A DNA stretch of 10,279 nt from Bacillota bacterium (GTDB taxonomy: Bacteria; Bacillota; Clostridia; Peptostreptococcales; Anaerovoracaceae). The DNA is taken from NCBI GenBank assembly GCA_016281165.1, contig JAEEIC010000206.1:1-10279 (forward strand). Reading direction: 5' to 3'. How positions within the stretch are numbered: position 1 is the stretch's first letter; each line of letters starts with the position of its first letter. The position numbers and the translations under genes are program-made. Positions 5,665-10,279 of this stretch are shown here, in pieces. The notes beneath the pieces are model-generated. The model was given only the letters and a program-made list of their open reading frames with translations, made no database searches and was not told the origin of the DNA.

Positions 5665-7107
5665 CTATCTTCTTCTGCCTCTGCTCTGCCAGCGGTTGAA
5701 ACGCGAGGAGAACTGCTCGGCGGCCTCGGTGAAGGCCTGCTCGTCCTCGTTCTCGCTGACGCTGTGGGCAGGTATCTCGCTCTGTATGATGTTTATGCGC
5801 TCTATCAGGAGCTCGACCTCGCTCTTGCCCTTTGATTCGCTCTCATCTATGGGCGCCGCTTCCTCCAGGTCTCTCGAGTATGAGTGGGAAAGGTACAGAG
5901 AGAGCTTGGCGCAGGCGGGGCCTATCAGTTCGTACAGCACGCTGGAGGCGAGGATTATGGTCTCCAGGGCTATGCCGGTCTGGCCGCCGAGGGTGCGGGC
6001 CCCCAGGGCCGCGAGGCCGATGGCGACTCCCGCCTGGGGGACGAGGGCAAGTCCCAGGTGATCCCTCACAAGACGGTCCTTCCCGACCGCAAAGCAGCCC
6101 AGCCAGGCTCCCGCGTACTTGCCGGCTATCCTGACGATGAAGTAGAGCACGCCTATCACCAGCAGGGGCACCCCGTTTATGGCGGAACCGGTGTCGGTGA
6201 GCATCTCGAGCCTGAAGTTGAGGCCCGATCTCACGAAGAAGAGCAGCAGTATGGGCGGGCTGAAATAGTTCAGCTGCTTGAAGAGCCTGTCGTCGTCGGA
6301 CATGTTCATGTAGACCGTGCCCATGGACATGCAGCCGAGAAGGGGCGAGACGTCGAGGGCGGTGCAGACGCCGCAGAAGGCGAAGAGCACGGCGATGGAG
6401 ACTATGAGCCTGTTGTCGGTGGTCCTTCTCTCGGGCAGCAGGAGCTTCAGCAGCACGCCGAATATGCCGCCCAGGGCCATGATCCCCAGGTTTATCATCA
6501 GGGGCTTAACTATGCTCATGACGTTTACCGCTCCTCCCGTCATGGAGGCGAGGGCGACGGATATGGCGGCGCTGTAGGCGATGAGGCCTACCACGTCGTC
6601 CAGGGCCACGACCTGCAGCAGAGTGTCGACGAAATCGCCCCTGGAGCCCGTCTGCCTGATCGTCATCATGGTGGAGGCGGGGGCGGTGGCGGAAGCCAGG
6701 GCGGCCAGCACTACGGAGAAGGGCAGGGGGAGCCCGAGTACCCAGAAGGTAAGTATGAAGACGAGGACGGAAGCGGCCAGCGCCTCGGCCACGGTGATGA
6801 TCAGGACCTTGGGCCCGTTCTTCTTCAGAGTATCGAGCTTGAAGAACTCGCCGGTGCCGAAGGCGATGAAGGCCAGGGCGATATCGGCGAGAAAGCCCAT
6901 GCCGTCGATGATGGTACGGGGGACCATCTGAAAACAGTTGGGACCGAGCAGTATGCCGGCGAGTATGTAACCGGTGACGTTGGGGAGCTTCGCCATCTGC
7001 GTCAGCCTGGTCATGAAGAAGCCGGCTGTCAGCATCAGGGCAGCGGAAACTATTATCGCCGTCGAGGGCGAAGCGTTCTCAAGCAGGGTCGAAATGCTCG
7101 CTGTCAT
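5665..7107 (-). CDS. CPA2-family cation:proton antiporter (Kef/NapA type)
   Basis: This 480-residue membrane protein exchanges monovalent cations (Na+ or K+) for protons. It has about 12-13 hydrophobic segments up to residue 405. Family motifs are LPNVTGYILAGILLGP (41-56), ATAPAST (140-146) in the discontinuous helix, and LDDVVG (169-174). The paired aspartates D170-D171 correspond to the DD pair of electrogenic Na+/H+ antiporters such as NhaA and NapA, whereas Kef-type exchangers carry QD; Na+/H+ exchange is therefore the better guess. The last 75 residues form an acidic then basic cytoplasmic tail without an RCK/TrkA-N nucleotide-binding domain, so KefB/C-like gating by glutathione or NAD is unlikely. 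AAAGGAGG (7118-7125, minus strand) lies 10 nt before the ATG. It is the first gene of an operon with the MgtC-like gene. Confidence 0.92.
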   Translation of the reverse strand: MTASISTLLENASPSTAIIVSAALMLTAGFFMTRLTQMAKLPNVTGYILAGILLGPNCFQMVPRTIIDGMGFLADIALAFIAFGTGEFFKLDTLKKNGPKVLIITVAEALAASVLVFILTFWVLGLPLPFSVVLAALASATAPASTMMTIRQTGSRGDFVDTLLQVVALDDVVGLIAYSAAISVALASMTGGAVNVMSIVKPLMINLGIMALGGIFGVLLKLLLPERRTTDNRLIVSIAVLFAFCGVCTALDVSPLLGCMSMGTVYMNMSDDDRLFKQLNYFSPPILLLFFVRSGLNFRLEMLTDTGSAINGVPLLVIGVLYFIVRIAGKYAGAWLGCFAVGKDRLVRDHLGLALVPQAGVAIGLAALGARTLGGQTGIALETIILASSVLYELIGPACAKLSLYLSHSYSRDLEEAAPIDESESKGKSEVELLIERINIIQSEIPAHSVSENEDEQAFTEAAEQFSSRFNRWQSRGRRR

Positions 7108-7140
7108 GTTCTGCCGGCCTCCTTTCCGCTTATATAAAAT

Positions 7141-7146
7141 ATTATA
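7141..7146 (-). promoter_or_regulatory. Probable -10 element for the antiporter operon
   Basis: A perfect TATAAT is present on the minus strand, 33 nt before the antiporter ATG, within an AT-rich patch. No good -35 hexamer is seen at 16-18 bp spacing, so the promoter may need an activator or use another sigma factor. Confidence 0.4.
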
Positions 7147-7225
7147 TTACCACAAAGTCTGAATAAAAGGAACAGTTGTATTCCCCGATGCTTGTTTGCG
7201 CGGGCCTCCGGTCACCGCTCCGCGC

Positions 7226-7254
7226 TGTACAAATCAGCGGTAAAGCAGTATCAT
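7226..7254 (+). promoter_or_regulatory. Candidate promoter of the flavoprotein gene
   Basis: TGTACA (7226-7231) and TATCAT (7249-7254) are spaced by 17 bp, 45 nt before the ATG. The match is moderate. It would fire divergently from the antiporter promoter in the 191-bp region between the two genes. Confidence 0.4.
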
Positions 7255-7298
7255 GATCCCATAAGGAAATGGGCAGACAGCAGAGAAAAGGAGGAAAT

Positions 7299-7826
7299 AT
7301 GAAAAAGGTAGTGGCGGTCGTGACAAGTCCGCGGAAAAACAGTAATTCGGAGATCCTGGCGGACGCTTTCCTCAAGGGAGCGGGCGAAGCGGGAAACGAG
7401 ACGGAGAAGATCAGATTCAGCGATCATAATATCGGATTCTGCCTGGCCTGCAACTGGTGCAGGAGCCATGACGGGGTCTGCGTACAGCGGGACGATATGA
7501 ATCCTCTGCTCCTGAAGCTGCTGGAGGCTGACGTGATAGTGCTGGCAAGCCCTGTCTACAAGTCCTGCGTATCCGGCCAGCTCAAGACCTTCGCGGACCG
7601 CATGTACGCGATCAATCCGAAGCTCACGGGCGTGGATTTTTATTTTATCGCTTCGGCGGGCTCGGCAGATCTGGACGGCGCCATGAGAGATATGGAGGGC
7701 ATCATCCATATTTACAAGAATGTAAGGAACGCGGGCAGGATCTACGGACGCGGCCTGAGCGGACCGGGCGAGGCCTTTGACAGCCCCGCCTATGAAGAGG
7801 CTTATCAGATGGGAAAAGGCTGCTGA
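7299..7826 (+). CDS. NADPH-dependent FMN reductase-like / iron-sulfur flavoprotein family
   Basis: This 175-residue cytoplasmic protein has a flavodoxin-like fold of the FMN_red type. The N-terminal strand VVAVVTSPRKNSNSE (4-18) is the phosphate-binding loop for FMN, and ASPVYKSCVSGQLKTFADR (83-101) is the second family signature. Between them Cys48, 51, 54 and 61 form CX2CX2CX6C, matching the compact CX2CX2CX4-7C motif that binds a 4Fe-4S cluster in iron-sulfur flavoproteins of anaerobes. Its role would be electron transfer or reduction of quinones or oxidants, with the partner unknown. ATG 7299 is chosen because AGGAGG (7289-7294) precedes it by 4 nt; a start at 7269 in the same frame has no ribosome site. 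The last 22 bp overlap the convergent lipoprotein gene. The cluster is inferred from the cysteine pattern only. Confidence 0.87.
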   Translation: MKKVVAVVTSPRKNSNSEILADAFLKGAGEAGNETEKIRFSDHNIGFCLACNWCRSHDGVCVQRDDMNPLLLKLLEADVIVLASPVYKSCVSGQLKTFADRMYAINPKLTGVDFYFIASAGSADLDGAMRDMEGIIHIYKNVRNAGRIYGRGLSGPGEAFDSPAYEEAYQMGKGC

Positions 7827-8854
7827 TCCGTGTCTATCGACGAGGCGTCGAGGGTCTGGGTCAGGGTCCAGACGCTGGGCTCTCCGCCCTTGAAGGAGAG
7901 GCCGCGGGCGTTGGGAAAGTCTTCGGATGAGGCCTTGACGGACATATCCTTTTCCGGATCCCAGGCATATACATAGGCGTCGTAGGCTTCGCCAGTGCCT
8001 CTGTAGAGCACGTAAAGACGGTCTTCAAAGCCTTTGAGCGCTATGGGCCTTAAGGGCTCGCCGCTTTCGAGCCCGGGCTGCTGCTCCCTCAAGCCTTCCG
8101 TCCCGGACCAGGACCAAAGCTCCCCGCAGCAGATAAAGAGGGTCCCGTCCTTAAAGCAGCCGGAGGCGCCCTCGACGCTCAGGTCTTTGCCGAGCGCGCC
8201 CAGAAATTCCCTGCCGCTGCCGTCGGTCTTCAGGCGGTAAAGACCGTACTCTTCGGTCTCGCCGTCCAGCTGCAGATAGTAGATATACCCGTCTTCGACG
8301 GCAAGGAACGCGGGAGCGATGCCGCTGCCTCCCTCGGCGATGAGCTTGCTGAGGCTGCCGCTTCCGATATCATAGAGCGAATAGGATTCCGAGGGGAAGG
8401 AGAGCCTGAAGACCAGGTTCTTTCCCATCCCTTCTATGCTGCCGTAGGAGGTCCTGATCACGATGAGGTCGTCTTCTTCGAATACGATCCTGACCCTGTC
8501 ATATCTCACCTTGGTGCGCAGTTTGCATTCTTTTCTTTTATCTGAGCCGTCCGGGAGGCTGCTCATGAGCCTGTGCTTTTCGGTGTAGTAGAAGCGCCCG
8601 TCCTGTTCGGCGAAGACGACGGTCTCGGAATCGAGGATGCTGATATCCGCCCCGGCTTCGGTGTCGATGGCGGCGGTGCGGTACTGCCTGGTGCTGCTCT
8701 TGTCGAGCATGAGGCAGATCTGCCTGCCGCCTGCCCAGAAGGCGTCGTAAGCCGTCAGCAGGGTATCGCCGCTCCTGTAGGCCCTGGTTATGCCGCAGCC
8801 CGCGAGCAGTACGGCGCACATTATGAGAGTTATCGCGATCAAAAGCTTTCTCAT
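7805..8854 (-). CDS. Lipoprotein with predicted beta-propeller-like fold (DUF5050-like repeats)
   Basis: The 349-residue product has a signal peptide with lipobox LAGC and lipidated Cys20, so it should sit on the outer face of the membrane. The rest is beta-rich. EDGYIYYLQLDG followed by YGLYRLKTDGSG (about 186-214) resembles one blade of DUF5050/TolB-like propellers, and similar Tyr/Trp-rich strands recur (FEDRLYVLYRG, TLFICCGELWSW). No catalytic motif is visible; a binding or sensing role is only a guess. A strong promoter lies upstream, while the ribosome site (GAGGT, about 6 nt before the ATG) is modest. The 3' end overlaps the flavoprotein gene on the other strand and no terminator hairpin with a T-run is seen nearby. 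Confidence 0.8.
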   Translation of the reverse strand: MRKLLIAITLIMCAVLLAGCGITRAYRSGDTLLTAYDAFWAGGRQICLMLDKSSTRQYRTAAIDTEAGADISILDSETVVFAEQDGRFYYTEKHRLMSSLPDGSDKRKECKLRTKVRYDRVRIVFEEDDLIVIRTSYGSIEGMGKNLVFRLSFPSESYSLYDIGSGSLSKLIAEGGSGIAPAFLAVEDGYIYYLQLDGETEEYGLYRLKTDGSGREFLGALGKDLSVEGASGCFKDGTLFICCGELWSWSGTEGLREQQPGLESGEPLRPIALKGFEDRLYVLYRGTGEAYDAYVYAWDPEKDMSVKASSEDFPNARGLSFKGGEPSVWTLTQTLDASSIDTDQQPFPI

Positions 8855-8878
8855 GAAGACCTCGCTGAAATTTAATAC

Positions 8879-8906
8879 AGTATACCACAGACCCGCGATA
8901 CGTCAA
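8879..8906 (-). promoter_or_regulatory. Sigma-70-type promoter of the propeller-type lipoprotein gene
   Basis: On the minus strand TTGACG (8901-8906) and TATACT (8879-8884) are separated by 16 bp; each hexamer matches the consensus at 5 of 6 positions. Transcription would start about 18 nt upstream of the ATG, leaving a very short leader. Confidence 0.7.
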
Positions 8907-8939
8907 AGGGGCGGGGGACAGGAGCGATCCACTTGTTTT

Positions 8940-8955
8940 TTGAAAACATTTTCAA
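8940..8955. promoter_or_regulatory. Palindrome matching the CcpA cre operator consensus
   Basis: TTGAAAACATTTTCAA is a 7-bp inverted repeat around CA. Its core (8941-8954) fits the cre consensus TGWAANCGNTNWCA at every fixed position except one (A for G at position 8). It lies 34 bp upstream of the -35 of the minus-strand lipoprotein promoter and 149 bp before the ATG of the secreted protein, in an AT-rich divergent region. A LacI-family regulator, CcpA or another member, is the likely binder. It has no G/C-rich stem, so a terminator role is unlikely. Confidence 0.5.
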
Positions 8956-9087
8956 TAAAGCCTGGGAATTATCGCGTTTTATGTATCTGTATATATATAA
9001 GGACACTTTGGATATATTGTATCTGACTTGATAGTGCGGCTTTTGCGGACGCTCCTTGCCCGCCCCCCAAGCTGCGCGATCGGACCG
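8956..9087 (+). other. AT-rich leader/upstream region of the secreted protein gene
   Basis: The first half contains runs such as TATATATAA (8990-9000) and TATATT (9013-9018) that could serve as -10 elements, but none has a convincing -35 at the right distance, so no promoter is assigned. The second half is GC-rich and leads to the ribosome site AAGGAGG (9088-9094). I recognise no riboswitch or small RNA. Confidence 0.4.
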
Positions 9088-9103
9088 AAGGAGGTTCCTG
9101 AAC

Positions 9104-10279
9104 ATGTTTAATAAAGCAAGCAAAATATCGAAAGCCTTTGCCCTTCTGCTGGCGGCGGCGCTGGTGCTGGGCCTGCTGCCCGCGGCGGTATACGCGGCAG
9201 ACGTCGTTGAGTACGGCCTTTGGGTCGGGGGAGATCAGGTGACCAGCGAGAACCTGAGCGGCACCGGCTGGAGCTACGAGGGCAACGCCTCTAAGGGCAC
9301 CCTGACGCTGACGAACGCGAACATCACCGGCAAATATGCAGATGGTTTTTATGGGAATATCAATATATACAACTCCGGCATATCCGACCTGACCATAGAG
9401 CTGGTGGGAAAGAACTATCTCAGCCGCGCAGATAATGGTATTGTTAGCAGACTAGAGGGTTTTTCCTTGACCATAACAGGCAGCGGCAGTCTGGATGTTA
9501 AAGGGAGCGACACCGCTATTTATGTCTCTAGCGGTGGCTCGTTCAGTATCGTGGATACCGAAATCAGGGCTGAAGCGACCGGGGATAATTCGGGGAACGG
9601 CAGTGGGATCTACTGTATAGGAAATGTCAGCATCAGTGGCAGCAAGGTCACGGCCATCGGTGCGGGAATCGGCGAAAGTATATATACCTGGGATCTCGAT
9701 ATATCAGACAGCGTCGTGGAGGCGATCAACGAAGAAGGCTTCGGGATCATTGTAGATGGGAGCAGAAGCAAAAAACTCAGGGTCTCCGGCAGCAGCCGCG
9801 TCACGGCAGTCGGAAAAGGGGATATGGAAGAATGCCTAGCCGCTTTGAAGTACATTGGGGCGATCGAAATAAGCGACGGGCTCGGGATCGCGGTACCGGG
9901 AGATCACAAGGTAGCAGAATCAGGGGTGTATAAATTAATTGCCAACTCTGACGGAAGCTACGCGGAAAAGGTGGTCATCGACCGCGTCTATCCCCTCTGG
10001 GTAGGGGGCGAGCCGGTAACGGTGCTCAACGCGGACGACCTCAGTGTCATCGAGGGCGTGGATGCTGCCGAGAAGGGCGCCAGATACGATCCCGAAACGG
10101 GTACTCTTTATCTGGACAGCGTCAACATCACAGGAAAGAGCGAGGCCGGCGATGAAGATGAAACAGCCAATATCTTCAACGCAGGCATCGAAGACTTCAC
10201 CATAGAGCTCACAGGAGAGAACTATCTCTGCGGAGCGGACAATGGCATCGTGACCGGCTATGACTGCACCTCCTTCACC
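9104..10279 (+). CDS. Secreted repeat protein with tandem LWVGG modules (3' partial)
   Basis: The frame starts at ATG 9104, 9 nt behind AAGGAGG, and stays open to the window end, giving 392 visible residues. Residues 1-31 form a signal peptide (KASKISK, a hydrophobic core, cleavage probably VYA|AD). The mature part has two copies of a module opening with LWVGG and V-T (Trp40 and Trp299), each followed by TGTL/KGTL-x-L, N-ITG, DLTIEL/DFTIEL, G-NYL and ADNGIV. Between them residues about 115-290 are rich in short Gly/Ser/Asp-broken strands (SLTITGSGSL, VSISGSKVTAI, LDISDSVVEAI), typical of a right-handed parallel beta-helix. Such proteins in gut Firmicutes are large surface or exported proteins, possibly binding polysaccharide, but the ligand here is unknown. 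No anchor (LPXTG or S-layer) is visible because the C-terminus is missing. Codon use is more AT-rich than in neighbouring genes. Confidence 0.85.
   Translation, partial: MFNKASKISKAFALLLAAALVLGLLPAAVYAADVVEYGLWVGGDQVTSENLSGTGWSYEGNASKGTLTLTNANITGKYADGFYGNINIYNSGISDLTIELVGKNYLSRADNGIVSRLEGFSLTITGSGSLDVKGSDTAIYVSSGGSFSIVDTEIRAEATGDNSGNGSGIYCIGNVSISGSKVTAIGAGIGESIYTWDLDISDSVVEAINEEGFGIIVDGSRSKKLRVSGSSRVTAVGKGDMEECLAALKYIGAIEISDGLGIAVPGDHKVAESGVYKLIANSDGSYAEKVVIDRVYPLWVGGEPVTVLNADDLSVIEGVDAAEKGARYDPETGTLYLDSVNITGKSEAGDEDETANIFNAGIEDFTIELTGENYLCGADNGIVTGYDCTSFT
9212..9505 (+). repeat. LWVGG module copy 1
   Basis: Encodes residues 37-134 of the secreted protein. It shares an ordered set of short motifs with copy 2: LWVGG, NITG, TIEL, NYL and ADNGIV. 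Copy 1 continues into the beta-helix-like stretch. Confidence 0.7.
9989..10279 (+). repeat. LWVGG module copy 2 (cut by window edge)
   Basis: Starts 259 codons after copy 1 (Trp40 to Trp299). The motifs are in the same order, but the LWVGG-to-NITG spacing is about 10 residues longer than in copy 1. The DNA is clearly diverged, so this is an old duplication, not a recent one. Further copies may follow outside the window. Confidence 0.7.

Noticed and set aside
5143..5835. Plus-strand open frame opposite the MgtC-like gene and antiporter 3' end
   Set aside because: No ribosome site or family resemblance; it spans two genuine genes on the other strand.
5884..7137. Long plus-strand open frame opposite the antiporter gene
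   Set aside because: It mirrors the antiporter codons, is a low-complexity His/Gly/Glu/Asp-rich sequence, and the minus-strand frame has clear family motifs and a ribosome site.
7214..7241. ACCGC...GCGGT inverted repeat before the flavoprotein gene
   Set aside because: Five-base arms separated by 18 bases are expected by chance in GC-rich DNA; not reported as an operator.
9089..9099. AGGA/TCCT pairing that could hide the ribosome site of the secreted protein gene
   Set aside because: Only four base pairs around a three-base loop; too weak to regard as a regulatory structure.

Overview
The window looks like a chromosomal piece of a moderately GC-rich anaerobic Firmicute, most likely a gut, rumen or oral clostridium. 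The grounds are strong AGGAGG-type ribosome sites, diacylglyceryl lipoproteins with LxAC/LAGC lipoboxes, a substrate-binding/permease fusion of a kind I associate with Clostridia, a small iron-sulfur-type flavoprotein, and a secreted protein built from LWVGG modules. This placement is inference; no rRNA or other phylogenetic marker is present. I see no tRNA, rRNA, CRISPR array, insertion sequence or phage gene.

Layout. (1) 1-2349, plus strand: the 3' part of a polar amino acid ABC ATPase and, 3 nt later, a fused substrate-binding/permease protein; the pair forms one importer operon closed by a terminator at 2376-2403. (2) 2404-3693, plus: a single-gene unit with a good promoter, a 5' leader hairpin, an unrecognised lipoprotein and two tandem terminators. 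(3) 3728-4885, plus: a promoter, a choloylglycine-hydrolase-type Ntn amidase with a 75-residue leader, and a bidirectional terminator. (4) 7146-4909, minus: a two-gene ion-homeostasis operon, a CPA2 cation/proton antiporter followed by a divergent MgtC-like membrane protein, converging on the same bidirectional terminator. (5) 7226-7826, plus: a small FMN/iron-sulfur flavoprotein, transcribed away from the antiporter. (6) 8906-7805, minus: a predicted propeller-type lipoprotein whose 3' end overlaps the flavoprotein gene by 22 bp. (7) 8907-10279: an AT-rich divergent intergenic region holding a palindrome that matches the CcpA cre consensus, then a secreted LWVGG-module protein that runs off the right edge.

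How they work together. Two units are clear: the amino acid importer and the antiporter/MgtC pair. The other genes are single transcription units facing the envelope or cytosolic redox/amide chemistry, with no evident shared pathway. I do not see a convincing new multi-gene defence or mobile system. The most unusual molecular features are the RsbW/HATPase-like tail on the ABC ATPase, the two halves of the substrate-binding domain placed in reversed order ahead of the permease, the MgtC homologue lacking the family's central glycine-rich motif, and the cre-like operator before the secreted protein.
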